From an uncultured Rhodospirillales bacterium (GTDB lineage: Bacteria; Pseudomonadota; Alphaproteobacteria; Kiloniellales; Kiloniellaceae), in contig CAJXUS010000021.1 in assembly GCA_913060675.1 (NCBI GenBank), positions 1 through 59,422 on the forward strand: a stretch of DNA of 59,422 bases, written 5' to 3'. Shown piece after piece: positions 33,172-42,342 of the stretch. Every line of letters begins with the position of its first letter. Position 1 is the stretch's first letter. A program made the position numbers and the translations under genes. The notes under the pieces are model-generated. The model worked only from the letters and a program-made list of their open reading frames with translations, had not been told where the DNA came from and made no database searches.

Positions 33172-35396
33172 GCCCCCGATACATTTTTTGAGGATATTTT
33201 ATTGAGGGGTGCGGTTTTAGGTATTAAACCAAGTTTTTCCATAACCGCTTCTGGAGGGCCATTTAGCATAATGGCCCCATTTTCGATGTAGAGTATTCTA
33301 TCAGCCTTACGCATGTGACTTGGTCGATGGGTAACGGCAAGGACTGTTGTTTTTCCTCTGAGGCTTTCAATTTTTTTACGTAGCAATTGGTCACCATCCC
33401 AGTCCAAATTATTAGCGGGTTCGTCCATCAACATAATATTTGCTTGTTTAATATAGGCGCGGGCCAACAAAATTTTCTGCTTAAAGCCAGCCGGTAGCTG
33501 TCGTTGTAATTGATCTGTTAATCTGGTTTCTAATCCATCTGGTAGATCGTGAATTTCTTCTTTAAGGCCAACATCTTCAATAGCTTGAATAATTTGTTCT
33601 TCACTGGCATTGGGTTCGGCAAGGCGTAAGTTTTGAGCAATGGTTCCGTGGAACAAATGGCATTGTTGAGGCGCATAGGCGATGGAGTTTCGAAGCTCTC
33701 CCATATCCAATTGTTGAATGTTTATGCCATCAATTAAAATAGCACCTGACTGGGGCTTATAAAGTCCCGCCACAAGCCTAAGAATTGTTGATTTTCCTGA
33801 TCCATTGGGCCCCGTAACACAAACAAATTCACCTGCTTGTATGCTAAATCCTGCGCCTAAAAGAGCGGGCTCTGTTTTCATTGAATAACGCATACTGACC
33901 CGGTTAAAGGTTATTTCCCCTTTAAACTCTCGATGCCTGCTGATTATTTTATTTGGCTCTTTTTCAAGCTGTAATTTCATGAGCTGGTTCAGGTGAGATA
34001 AACCAATATTCATTTGTTCTAGTCGATTTAGGGATAAGAAACCGGTATGCAAAGGGGATAGTACCCGCCAAACTAATGCCATGGAGGCAATAAGAGCGCC
34101 AAGTGTGATATCTCCTTCTAAAACCAGTAACGTCCCGACAGCCAGGGTCGCAACCCCTGATAACATCATAAGGACTTGGGCAAGTGTTTGGATGAGGGAC
34201 GTAATTTGAGAACTGTCAAAATTGGTTTTGGCTGTTTTTGCAGAGATATCCCTGTATCGTGAGTGCCAAATAGATTCAGCACCAGCGAGTTTGATGGCCC
34301 TGAATTGGGACATCATTTCAACGAGGAAACCCTGTCGCTCGGATTTGGCTTCACCAGAGGTTTTTATGGCACGTTTCAAAACAGGGTGGAGCGTGATGCC
34401 GATTAACGCAAAAAGGGCGATCAAAATCAGGGGAACCCACGCGAGGGGACCAGCAATGATTGCTATGACGAGGATGTATAATACAGCGAAAGGGAGGTCC
34501 AAAAACACACTCGCCAAAGGGCCGGTAAAGAAATCTCGAACAGCCTCGAATTGTTTGAGGCGGGCAATTTGAGTTCCGATGCTGGCGCGCTCAGTCATAG
34601 CAACGGGAAGGTGCAAAATCTGCTTGAAGGCAGACACCCCAACAATCATGTCAATCCGTCCGCCCATGTACGATAACATTCTTGCCCTCATCACGCGCAG
34701 AAGGGAGTCAGCCAAAATGGCAATTGTTACCCCAAACACAAGATTTGTCAGAGTGAGTTGTGAGGAAGAGATAATGACCCAGTCATAAACGGCCATAATA
34801 AAAAGGGGAACGCTTAAGGCCAAAATATTGACAATTGCCGTTATTCCCAGCATTTGCCAGATAAGTGGCTTAAATCGCCTGCTTATCATATCAAACCATT
34901 GACCGGAGTCAGAGTGTTTTTTGATTTCTTCTCTTTTTACACTAGCTTCTTCGATCAGGTAAGCTGTGCCTGTTAAGCCTTTGGTATTTATTTCGAGTGT
35001 TTTTTTTCTTTTGCCGTCGTAAACAATGGCAGTTGTATCATTGTGTTCTAGAATGACCAGAGCGGCTTCATTTGCTGGTTTAAACAAACAGGGAGTTAAC
35101 CTCGGATCCAGCTGAGACAACTTCAGTTTAGTCGGGTGAGTTATTATATTCAGGTTTGATAGAATTCTTCGCAACTGAGATGAGTCGAGATCATCAGCAA
35201 AATGTGGCATAGCCTCTATAATATGCCGTGGCGTTCTATCCCAACCAAGATGGCGCAGCAGGATCGGTAAACAAGCGGCAATATCCGACTTGTTCTCCAT
35301 CCCTCCTAAAGAAATTTCTGGACCGGGATGCTTCATAGAATCTACGTTTGGATCGTTGTCTTGAGCACCGGAGGAAAAGATGTTGGTCATAGACAT
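33168..35396 (-). CDS. type I secretion ABC transporter, LapB-like, with N-terminal C39-like domain
   Basis: A 742-residue ABC exporter. Residues ~35-160 form a C39-peptidase-like domain without the catalytic Cys context, as in LapB-type transporters that bind unfolded RTX cargo. The six-helix membrane domain is ~175-465. The nucleotide domain has Walker A GPNGSGKST (~530), Q-loop YAPQQ, Walker B IMLMDEP and H-loop VTHRPS, but the signature reads LPAGFKQ instead of LSGGQ. It is coupled to the HlyD-like gene and lies 5 bases after a second ABC gene. With that gene it probably forms a heterodimer exporting the RTX protein. Confidence 0.9.
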   Translation of the reverse strand: MSMTNIFSSGAQDNDPNVDSMKHPGPEISLGGMENKSDIAACLPILLRHLGWDRTPRHIIEAMPHFADDLDSSQLRRILSNLNIITHPTKLKLSQLDPRLTPCLFKPANEAALVILEHNDTTAIVYDGKRKKTLEINTKGLTGTAYLIEEASVKREEIKKHSDSGQWFDMISRRFKPLIWQMLGITAIVNILALSVPLFIMAVYDWVIISSSQLTLTNLVFGVTIAILADSLLRVMRARMLSYMGGRIDMIVGVSAFKQILHLPVAMTERASIGTQIARLKQFEAVRDFFTGPLASVFLDLPFAVLYILVIAIIAGPLAWVPLILIALFALIGITLHPVLKRAIKTSGEAKSERQGFLVEMMSQFRAIKLAGAESIWHSRYRDISAKTAKTNFDSSQITSLIQTLAQVLMMLSGVATLAVGTLLVLEGDITLGALIASMALVWRVLSPLHTGFLSLNRLEQMNIGLSHLNQLMKLQLEKEPNKIISRHREFKGEITFNRVSMRYSMKTEPALLGAGFSIQAGEFVCVTGPNGSGKSTILRLVAGLYKPQSGAILIDGINIQQLDMGELRNSIAYAPQQCHLFHGTIAQNLRLAEPNASEEQIIQAIEDVGLKEEIHDLPDGLETRLTDQLQRQLPAGFKQKILLARAYIKQANIMLMDEPANNLDWDGDQLLRKKIESLRGKTTVLAVTHRPSHMRKADRILYIENGAIMLNGPPEAVMEKLGLIPKTAPLNKISSKNVSGA

Positions 35397-35401
35397 TTCA
35401 A

Positions 35402-37204
35402 TTAACTCGCAGCACTTGGATTTTGTGATGAAACATCAATCTCTCGATTAGGTTTATTCTCTTTCTTCTCTAGAGTGCCACCAACCAATAAATATTGCTG
35501 GTCAGACAGGTTGAGAAGTGAGGGACGTTGGGAGATTAATATAATCGTGGCATGTCCTTTGAGGTGTTCCATCATGTTCTTGAGATTTTCATCGCTCTTG
35601 TTATCCAAAGCAGAGTTGGCTTCATCAAACAGAATAATTTTTGGCTGTTTTGAAAGCGCCCGTGCCATAACAATCCCTTGTTTCAATCCGACAGAGATGT
35701 CGTCTGATATGCCATCGGCGACCATGGTCTCATAACCTTTGGGTAACCGGTTTATAGTCTTGTCAATTCCCAGAAGAGACGTTGCTCTTATCGCTGCATC
35801 TACAGAGCTTTGCTTATCAAACAAGGTTAGATTTTCAAGTATGGTACCGCGGAATAAAACCGGCTGTTGTGGCAAGTAAGCAATTTGATTTCGAATTCTG
35901 CGTGGGTCAAAATACATTAAGTTTAGGTCATCATATAATATTGAGCCCTTGGTTGGAGAATTTGCCCCCATTATTAGTTGCAATAGGGTGGATTTCCCAC
36001 TTCCGGTTCCTCCCGAAATACCAACAAATTGATTGGCTTTGATACTTAATGTAATATTTGATAAAATTGGTATTTCTTCGTCATAGCCAAAGCTGACATT
36101 TACAAGTTCCAGATTACCTTCCAAACGGGGAGGAGCCTTTCTTGCCAAATTGCTTTCCTGCTTTAAATTAAACAGGGTTTCGAGACACTGTTGAGCGACA
36201 GAAATGGTTTGAAACTGGGTCCATAACCCCAACGCACGTAAAAGGGGTTGCGCAGTCCGTCCCGAAAGCAAGGTACTCGCTGCCAGTGCACCCATAGAGA
36301 TCTCACCGGCGATGACGTAGGTTGCACCAACGGTTACGACAGAAACCATGATGAGCAAAGAAAAGCTCAAACCAAGAGTTTGTGCAATGTTGCTCCAAAA
36401 AGTAACAAGGTAAGTACTTGCAGCCCCGTTTTCTTGCAAACGCTCATAACGGCGAAGCATTAAAGCTTCCATTGCAAGAGATTTGACTGTGTGAATATTA
36501 CTCAGAACTTCGATGATAAAGTTAAATCGATGATCGTCATGCTGGGATTTTTGTTGGATGTTTTTCTTTAATATCAAACCAACAAGGTATGAAAGTAATA
36601 TCAGTACGGTGAGTAGAATAAGAATTATATAGACCAGAGGCCCGGCGATTACATAAATAACCCCGAGAAATAAACCGGCAAAAGCAAGATCGATGACAAG
36701 TGTCTTCGATTGACCTGCATGAAAGTCTCTCAATATTTCTAGTGCGTTAAATCGATCAACATGATCCCCTGGAGCACTTTTTTCAAAGGATCTTATATCT
36801 GAGGATAACACCCGTTTTATAGCCCGACACCCGCCTTGGTGTTCATAACGCATCGCTTGCCAACCAGAGAGATAGTTTCTGATGATGCGAAATAAACCAT
36901 CAATCAACAGAACTATGGATAGTCCCAGAATGAAAAATAACAGGGTATTCGTCGAGGCATTTGGTAAAACGCGATCATAAATCTGCAAGATCACGATGGG
37001 GAGGGCTAATGAAAGTATATTGACGGCAAGTGATGCGGTTAATATAGCCGGAGAGGGAAAAGGAAAGCGCGGAAGCGTTACCTTCTCTGCAAGAAAATTT
37101 GTTTCAGTGTCATTTATATCAAGCCTTTCGGCAGGATTTGAATTCATGCTGGTTCTGTTAGGCCTGAGTTGAAATGGGATAAGGTCGAGCATCTGTGGCT
37201 TCAT
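35402..37204 (-). CDS. second type I secretion ABC half-transporter
   Basis: A 600-residue ABC exporter with membrane helices at ~55-320 and one nucleotide domain: Walker A GGTGSGKST, Q-loop YLPQQ, Walker B IILFDEANSALD. The signature is ISVGLKQ rather than LSGGQ, and the switch histidine is replaced by Gln (ILISQRPS), so one ATP site is expected to be weak or non-hydrolytic. It lacks the C39-like domain of its neighbour. It opens the three-gene minus-strand operon. Heterodimeric exporters with one degenerate site are known; such a partner in a type I RTX system is the notable point. A late Met near residue 20 (MNSNPAERL) is an alternative start. Confidence 0.88.
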   Translation of the reverse strand: MKPQMLDLIPFQLRPNRTSMNSNPAERLDINDTETNFLAEKVTLPRFPFPSPAILTASLAVNILSLALPIVILQIYDRVLPNASTNTLLFFILGLSIVLLIDGLFRIIRNYLSGWQAMRYEHQGGCRAIKRVLSSDIRSFEKSAPGDHVDRFNALEILRDFHAGQSKTLVIDLAFAGLFLGVIYVIAGPLVYIILILLTVLILLSYLVGLILKKNIQQKSQHDDHRFNFIIEVLSNIHTVKSLAMEALMLRRYERLQENGAASTYLVTFWSNIAQTLGLSFSLLIMVSVVTVGATYVIAGEISMGALAASTLLSGRTAQPLLRALGLWTQFQTISVAQQCLETLFNLKQESNLARKAPPRLEGNLELVNVSFGYDEEIPILSNITLSIKANQFVGISGGTGSGKSTLLQLIMGANSPTKGSILYDDLNLMYFDPRRIRNQIAYLPQQPVLFRGTILENLTLFDKQSSVDAAIRATSLLGIDKTINRLPKGYETMVADGISDDISVGLKQGIVMARALSKQPKIILFDEANSALDNKSDENLKNMMEHLKGHATIILISQRPSLLNLSDQQYLLVGGTLEKKENKPNREIDVSSQNPSAAS

Positions 37205-37396
37205 AATTTACGATTATTATGCTTTCTAAATTGTTAATATTCCAACAAGTTATGATGTATTTACCTTTAATTTTAATTATAAAATTATAAGGAAATTGGA
37301 TGCTTTTTGAGTTCAAGCTCTGGACTGACAGGCGAAAGCCTCTTAATGTTTTCCCTTAAAACAAGAATAACTTTTCTTCTTCTATGGGAGTTCCAA

Positions 37397-39019
37397 ATGA
37401 AAAAATATATTTCCGGCCTCGCGACAATCGCGGCTGGGTTTTGTCTCTTTGCTGCTTCAGCACAGGCCGATTACGCATTAAGCGTTCTTCATATCAACGA
37501 TCTGCACTCGCGTATTCTCCCGGTGAATAAATACGATTCAACCTGTGGTGATAAAGACCTTGCCGAAGGGAAGTGTTTTGGAGGGTTTGCCCGTGTTTCC
37601 CAAGCTTTGAATGACCGTCGGGATGCCCTGCAAGGGGAAGGTAAAAATGTTTTGGTCCTTGATGGAGGAGATCAGTTCCAAGGCTCGCTCTTTTATACAA
37701 AATATAAAGGTCAAGCGACGGTAGAGTTGATGAACAAAACCGGCTTTGATGCGATGACAATTGGTAATCATGAATTTGATGATGGTCCAGAGAACTTGCT
37801 CGCTTTTCTTAAAAAAGCCAACTTTCCGGTTATAGGTGCAAACACCGTTGCTTCTTCAAAATCCGTTTTACGTGGTCAATATGCCAGTTCTATTGTTTTG
37901 GATAAGGGCGGGGAAAAGATTGGTATTATTGGGGCTTTAGCTGAGGACACAGATGAAACGTCCAGCCCAGGGGCTGAGATAGAATTATTTGATATTGTGG
38001 GTGCCGTCCAACGGGTCGTTGATCAAATGGAAGCCCAAGGGGTAAACAAAATTATTCTCCTCAGCCATATCGGTGTGCCAAGAGACATTGAAGTCGCTGA
38101 ACAGGTTTCTGGTCTTGATGTCATTGTTGGTGGCCACAGTCAGGTTTTACTCTCCAATAGTAGTGAAAAAGCCTATGGTCCTTATCCGATCGTGGCCACT
38201 TCGAAAGAAGGCCACAAAGTGCCGATTGTACAGGCATATGCCTATTCCAAGTACATGGGGGAGCTTAATCTAACATTTGATGATGCTGGCGTTGTAACCG
38301 GATGGAACGGCGATACCATCCTTCTCGATAGCTCTTTCCCTGAAGATCAGGTAATGAAAGCCCGGATTGCAGAGCTATATGTTCCTCTGAAAGAAATCGA
38401 AAACCGTATGGTCGGGGTAGCTGCATCGGCTATCGTGGGAAGCCGTGATGTTTGTCGGGCGGCAGAATGTGAAATGGGTAATCTTGTTGCGGACGCTATG
38501 CTTTCACGGGTAAATGCTAATGGCGGTGACGCTGTTATTGCCCTTCAAAACGGCGGTGGTGTTCGTGCCTCAATTGATGCTGGCCCGGTTACTATGGGCG
38601 AAGTTCTCACTGTACTTCCTTTCCAAAACTCTATTGCAACATTCAAGTTAAAGGGAGCTGATTTTATCTCTGCACTTGAAAATGGTTTGTCCAAGGTTGA
38701 AGAAGGCGCGGGGCGCTTTCCACAAGTATCTGGTGCTCGTTACACTTGGAACCCTGCGGCTGAAGCTGGCGCACGTATCGTCTCAGTGGATGTCGGAAAT
38801 GAGAAAGATGGTTTTACTGCCTTAGATCCAGACAAGATCTACAGCATGGTTACCAATAACTATCTCAGGGGTGGGGGCGATGGCTACAAGATCTTGGCGA
38901 CAAAAGCTATTGATGCATATGATTTTGGCCCCAGTCTGGAAGATGCCTTGGCTGAGTACATTGGCACTCACGGTCCGATTAAAGGTTCGGTTACAGGTCG
39001 AATTACCGTACAGAAATAG
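37397..39019 (+). CDS. periplasmic 5'-nucleotidase / metallophosphatase (UshA-like)
   Basis: A 540-residue secreted enzyme that removes phosphate from nucleotides and possibly UDP-sugars. Signal peptide MKKYISGLATIAAGFCLFAASAQA. The N-terminal metallophosphatase domain has LHINDLHSR, LDGGDQFQGSLF, TIGNHEFDDG, LLSHIG and VGGHSQV, all metal ligands in place. The C-terminal nucleotide-binding domain has EMGNLVADAML, LQNGGGVRASI and NNYLRGGGDGYKIL. ATG 37397 follows GGGAG; the upstream in-frame codon at 37307 would bury the signal peptide. It could release nucleosides whose pyrimidine bases feed the pathway at 10-24 kb. A diverged copy of its last ~17 codons and its terminator lies at 39459-39567. 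Confidence 0.9.
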   Translation: MKKYISGLATIAAGFCLFAASAQADYALSVLHINDLHSRILPVNKYDSTCGDKDLAEGKCFGGFARVSQALNDRRDALQGEGKNVLVLDGGDQFQGSLFYTKYKGQATVELMNKTGFDAMTIGNHEFDDGPENLLAFLKKANFPVIGANTVASSKSVLRGQYASSIVLDKGGEKIGIIGALAEDTDETSSPGAEIELFDIVGAVQRVVDQMEAQGVNKIILLSHIGVPRDIEVAEQVSGLDVIVGGHSQVLLSNSSEKAYGPYPIVATSKEGHKVPIVQAYAYSKYMGELNLTFDDAGVVTGWNGDTILLDSSFPEDQVMKARIAELYVPLKEIENRMVGVAASAIVGSRDVCRAAECEMGNLVADAMLSRVNANGGDAVIALQNGGGVRASIDAGPVTMGEVLTVLPFQNSIATFKLKGADFISALENGLSKVEEGAGRFPQVSGARYTWNPAAEAGARIVSVDVGNEKDGFTALDPDKIYSMVTNNYLRGGGDGYKILATKAIDAYDFGPSLEDALAEYIGTHGPIKGSVTGRITVQK

Positions 39020-39047
39020 CCGCTCTCTTTTCTAGATATTGTCGAAA

Positions 39048-39075
39048 GGCTCTGCAAATTGCAGGGCCTTTTTCT
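39048..39075 (+). terminator. terminator of the 5'-nucleotidase gene
   Basis: GGCTCTGC (39048-39055) pairs with GCAGGGCC (39061-39068), including one G-T pair, followed by TTTTTCT. It lies 28 bases after the stop codon. A second version follows the duplicated tail at 39540-39567. Confidence 0.85.
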
Positions 39076-39151
39076 ATTATGTTTTTATCATAAATTACAA
39101 ATATAAGTTGTGAATTATTGAATCCGATGTCATTATACACTAAAAACTGGG

Positions 39152-39361
39152 GTGTTCAAAAAAACATGTCATACAAGGATTCATCAGCCATCAGCCATAA
39201 GTCGTATTGAGTGGACCAGCGGAACGTTATCCGTTTGGTTTTCAGAAACTGAACATTACGATTATTCAGACGTGCCTAAAGAGCTGTATATCAAGTTTCT
39301 GAATGCGCCATATAAAGGGACTTTTTTTAATGATTTTATCAGAGAGCAATATGGCGATTAA
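39152..39361 (+). CDS. KTSC-domain protein (69 aa)
   Basis: A short cytoplasmic protein that matches the KTSC domain along almost its full length: SAISRIEWTSGTLSVWF, then HYDYSDVPKELYIKFLNAP and the ending KGTFFNDFIREQY. KTSC proteins occur alone or fused to nucleic-acid or lysyl-tRNA-related proteins; their job is not established. Translation starts at GTG 39152 with a GGGG just before it. It lies between the real 3' end of the 5'-nucleotidase gene and a decayed copy of that end, so it is probably an inserted accessory gene. Confidence 0.8.
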   Translation: MFKKTCHTRIHQPSAISRIEWTSGTLSVWFSETEHYDYSDVPKELYIKFLNAPYKGTFFNDFIREQYGD

Positions 39362-39458
39362 TGCGACAGTCAGGACGTGAACTGGTAAAAGACCAAAGAT
39401 CGCGTAATCTCCCTGAAGTCGCTTTATTTCTGAGCTCTGGAACCTATGTGAAGAATAT

Positions 39459-39511
39459 GCCCTCACGGTCCTATTAAAGGTTCTGTTACGGGGCATAGCG
39501 TACAGAAATAG
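39459..39511 (+). pseudogene. duplicated 3' end of the 5'-nucleotidase gene
   Basis: This segment repeats the final codons of the gene ending at 39019. It reads HGPIKGSVTGHSVQK-stop against HGPIKGSVTGRITVQK-stop, with a 3-base in-frame deletion. Similarity continues past the stop through the terminator (to ~39567), about 80% by eye, and cannot be followed upstream of ~39459. It is a direct repeat flanking the KTSC gene. Confidence 0.88.
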
Positions 39512-39539
39512 CTGCTTTCTTTTGGTGATGTTATTGAAA

Positions 39540-39567
39540 GGCTCTGCAATCGCAGGGTCTTTTTTAT
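39540..39567 (+). terminator. terminator copy after the nucleotidase tail duplicate
   Basis: GGCTCTGC (39540-39547) with GCAGGGTC (39552-39559) and a T6 run. It is a weakened copy of the hairpin at 39048-39075, and would now end the KTSC transcript. Confidence 0.65.
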
Positions 39568-39856
39568 TTATGATGTCCCATTTTTATGGACGTGGTTTGT
39601 AAAAACACAACCCAATTAGAACCTTTTTTTGATGTATCAGGAAGAGTCTAAACTTGGTTAGAAAGTATATCCCGTTTCGAAAAAATTTTGGGTTTTATAA
39701 TAAAGTTAAACTTTTGGTATCTAAAGTCGATTATGACCACCTGTCCGCATATACGACACAAACGAGATCGTAACCATTTCTATAGCGAATGTGGTATTAT
39801 CTTTCTTTGGATAAAAACAATGTACGGCTATGTACAATGTAAGGAATAGCTGCAGA
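39568..39856. other. non-coding stretch before the binding-protein gene
   Basis: About 290 bases without a supportable gene. Near its end the hexamer ATGTAC occurs twice (39820-39836), and AAGGAA at 39841 is the ribosome site of the next gene. I see no other structure. Confidence 0.4.
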
Positions 39857-40603
39857 ATGTCGGTTAAACCAACTTTTCAGTCTTACTTTATATTGATGAT
39901 TTTTCTCCTTGGAATTACGGCTGTAACGTCAGCATCTTCTGATGAGCCAGTCGTCATAACATCTGGAGATTCTGAACCCTATATCAAAAAAGACGGCACA
40001 GGCATTATTGATCAGGTGATGCGAGAAGCGTTTCGTCGTATTGGCCGTGAATTTATTCTAAAATGGGAACCGCAAAAGCGTGCCCGAAACAGTGCTAACA
40101 CGGGCAAGGCCGATGGTACATATGGCGGAGTGGTAGAGATCCTCGACAGTTATCCTGGCTTGATTGTGGTGCCATCACCTTATTATCGTACAACCTATGT
40201 CGCTGTCAGTAACCGCCCTGATATCAAGATTAACGGATGGGAGTCTCTGAAACCATATACTGTAGGATACCCTAGAGGTTGGAAGATTTTCAAAAATCAA
40301 GAAAATCACTTTGGGCAAGCCTTTCCTGTTTCTGGAATCCCTAATCTTTTGAAAATGGCAGTGGAGGGGCGCGTTGATATTATTTTAATTGAACGGACTG
40401 TTTTTAATACCAATGTAGCTCTGGAGGGGATCGACCAACTCCACATTCTCAATCCCCCGATTGATACAAAGGAATTGTATTTATTTCTTCACAAGAAAAA
40501 CTTACCCATTCAGGCACAACTGGCTGCAGCGCTGAATGAAATGACTGAAGATGGTACGTTAAGACGCATATGCTTGATTTGTGCTGATTCATTAGCTGAC
40601 TGA
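39857..40603 (+). CDS. orphan periplasmic binding protein-like protein, family 3
   Basis: A 248-residue protein with a signal peptide (FILMIFLLGITAVTSASS) and a family-3 binding fold: VVITSGDSEPYIKKDGTGIIDQVMREAFRRIG, LKWEPQKRARNSANTGKADGTYGGV and the closing EMTEDGTLRRI. The first lobe has the 'WxPxKRA' pattern seen in the amino-acid-binding-like proteins of marine Proteobacteria that lack a transporter. I start at ATG 39857, which has AAGGAA upstream, not at 39830. No permease or ATPase adjoins it. It is convergent with aruI. Ligand unknown. Confidence 0.72.
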   Translation: MSVKPTFQSYFILMIFLLGITAVTSASSDEPVVITSGDSEPYIKKDGTGIIDQVMREAFRRIGREFILKWEPQKRARNSANTGKADGTYGGVVEILDSYPGLIVVPSPYYRTTYVAVSNRPDIKINGWESLKPYTVGYPRGWKIFKNQENHFGQAFPVSGIPNLLKMAVEGRVDIILIERTVFNTNVALEGIDQLHILNPPIDTKELYLFLHKKNLPIQAQLAAALNEMTEDGTLRRICLICADSLAD

Positions 40604-40704
40604 TATTTTCTAGAGTAAGACTTTCAACTTGATAGATATGTACGCTCTGGAAAAATCCTAAACTCCGAAAAAAACACAAAACTAATAAAGAACGACCCAC
40701 GGTC

Positions 40705-42318
40705 TCAGCTTGGATTGTATAGCTGTTCTTCGATCTGAATAAGCGCTGGCTTTCCTGTTGATACAGCTCTCTTAAGAGCATTAGGGAGGTCTTTTGCTAT
40801 TTGCAAATGTTCGCTATGGAAACCATAAGCACGTGCGATTGCCGGGAAGTCAGGTGTGGTTAGATCAACGCCTTCAGGTTTTATCTTGTTATCTTCCATG
40901 TAGGTTTTGATTTCTTGGTAACCATCGTTATTCCATACCAGAACAATAATCGGCGTTTGGGCATCCATAACTGCACCAAGTTCACCGAGGGTAAATTGAA
41001 TTCCCCCGTCTCCCGTGAGGCAGATCACAGGGCGTTCTGGGGCTGCAAGTTTAGCACCTATTGAAGCGGGAAGCCCATAACCCAAGGTGCCAAATCCAGT
41101 CGCAGAGTTCATCCATCCTTTGGGTTGATCAGGTGAATAATAAAGATTTCCTGCATAGACGGCTTGGGTGGAATCTCCAACGATTATCGCTCCGGGTAAT
41201 GTGTCGTTTATCTGGCGGAGAAAATCGATTTGCCTATTCATTTCTGGCGTAAGCTCAGATCTGGCTTTGTCGTTGGTCTTGGCAGCTCTTAACGATCCGT
41301 TTGTTGGGGGGAGCAAAGTTTTTGCCGCAGGAAAGGATCTTAATAGGGCCTGCATCGTTAATCCCGCATCACCAACTATAGCAAGATCTGCCAGAGCATT
41401 ACGGTGTAACTGTGTGGCGTCGATATCTACGCGGATTAGTGTACCTGGAACCTTGAAGTTACCGTCGTAATACATATCAAAGTCTGTCGGGCCGAGTTCA
41501 GTTCCCAGGGCGAGGACAACATCGGATTGTTCGATGAGTTCTCTGACGGCTCCAAGAGATGGACTAGCGGGAACCGCTAGAGGATGACCCAAGGGTAGTT
41601 GTCCGCGTGCATTGACAGTCATCACCACGGGGCTGTCGAGAGTTTCAGCCAATGTGCACAGATCAGAAATATCGCCTTTAAAGCCGCCGCCAATGATAAG
41701 CAGAGGGTTGGTTGCGTTTGAACAAAGATTTACGGCTTGGGTAACTGCATCTGATGACGCCTGAGGACAGGCCTGAATGGGGCGTTCTTGGAGGAGGGGG
41801 AGATGATCAGCATTTGCTGACATTAAGTCGATTGGGATTTCGATATGAACGGGGCGTGGGCGGCTACTGTTGAAAACAGCAAAGGCACGGGCCATCGCTT
41901 GGGGCAAATCAGCGGGATCAGTTACTGAATAACTAAAGGCTGATATTTTTTCTGCAAAAGCGGTTTGATTTGGCAACTCATGGAGGTGGCCGTTTCCATG
42001 GCCTTGATCTTTGAGGCGATTGACCCCTGAAATGACAAGCATAGGGATTGAATCACCATAAGCTTGCGCCATGGCAGTAGCTATATTGGTCAGACCCGGC
42101 CCGGTAATAACAAAACAAACTCCAGGTTTACCACTTACTCTCGCGTAACCATCTGCCATAAATCCGGCACCTTGTTCATGGCGGGGAGTGTGGTGGATGA
42201 TATTTGAATCTGCCAAACCGCGGTAAAGCTCAACCGTATGAACACCAGGGATGCCAAAAACGCGATCAACGTCATAACGTTCGAGTAATTTTATGAGGTA
42301 TTCACCAAGAGTAATCAT
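40705..42318 (-). CDS. aruI: thiamine-diphosphate-dependent 2-ketoarginine (5-guanidino-2-oxopentanoate) decarboxylase
   Basis: A 537-residue ThDP enzyme of the acetolactate-synthase-like family. Features are the N-terminal FGIPGVHTVELYRGL and catalytic glutamate in TPRHEQGAGFMADGYAR, the central domain (NPLLIIGGGF), and the ThDP/Mg site GDGGIQFTLGELGAVMDAQTPIIVLVWNN in pieces. In the arginine transaminase pathway AruI decarboxylates 2-ketoarginine to 4-guanidinobutyraldehyde. The assignment over acetolactate synthase rests on the directly upstream AruH-like transaminase. ATG 42318 is preferred to the in-frame TTG 42324. Confidence 0.85.
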   Translation of the reverse strand: MITLGEYLIKLLERYDVDRVFGIPGVHTVELYRGLADSNIIHHTPRHEQGAGFMADGYARVSGKPGVCFVITGPGLTNIATAMAQAYGDSIPMLVISGVNRLKDQGHGNGHLHELPNQTAFAEKISAFSYSVTDPADLPQAMARAFAVFNSSRPRPVHIEIPIDLMSANADHLPLLQERPIQACPQASSDAVTQAVNLCSNATNPLLIIGGGFKGDISDLCTLAETLDSPVVMTVNARGQLPLGHPLAVPASPSLGAVRELIEQSDVVLALGTELGPTDFDMYYDGNFKVPGTLIRVDIDATQLHRNALADLAIVGDAGLTMQALLRSFPAAKTLLPPTNGSLRAAKTNDKARSELTPEMNRQIDFLRQINDTLPGAIIVGDSTQAVYAGNLYYSPDQPKGWMNSATGFGTLGYGLPASIGAKLAAPERPVICLTGDGGIQFTLGELGAVMDAQTPIIVLVWNNDGYQEIKTYMEDNKIKPEGVDLTTPDFPAIARAYGFHSEHLQIAKDLPNALKRAVSTGKPALIQIEEQLYNPS

Positions 42319-42342
42319 GTTCAATTTCTCACACGTTAGGTA

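Noticed and set aside
31786..37204. bacteriocin-type exporter
   Set aside because: The C39-like domain of the ABC protein lacks the Cys context of processing peptidases and no small leader-peptide gene is present.
39266..39496. 76-residue minus-strand frame over the KTSC gene and nucleotidase tail copy
   Set aside because: Antisense to a recognisable domain and to the duplicated gene end.
40705..42318. biosynthetic acetolactate synthase (ilvB)
   Set aside because: No small regulatory subunit gene adjoins it, and the partner is an AruH-like transaminase with a dedicated TetR regulator, which fits the arginine transaminase pathway better.
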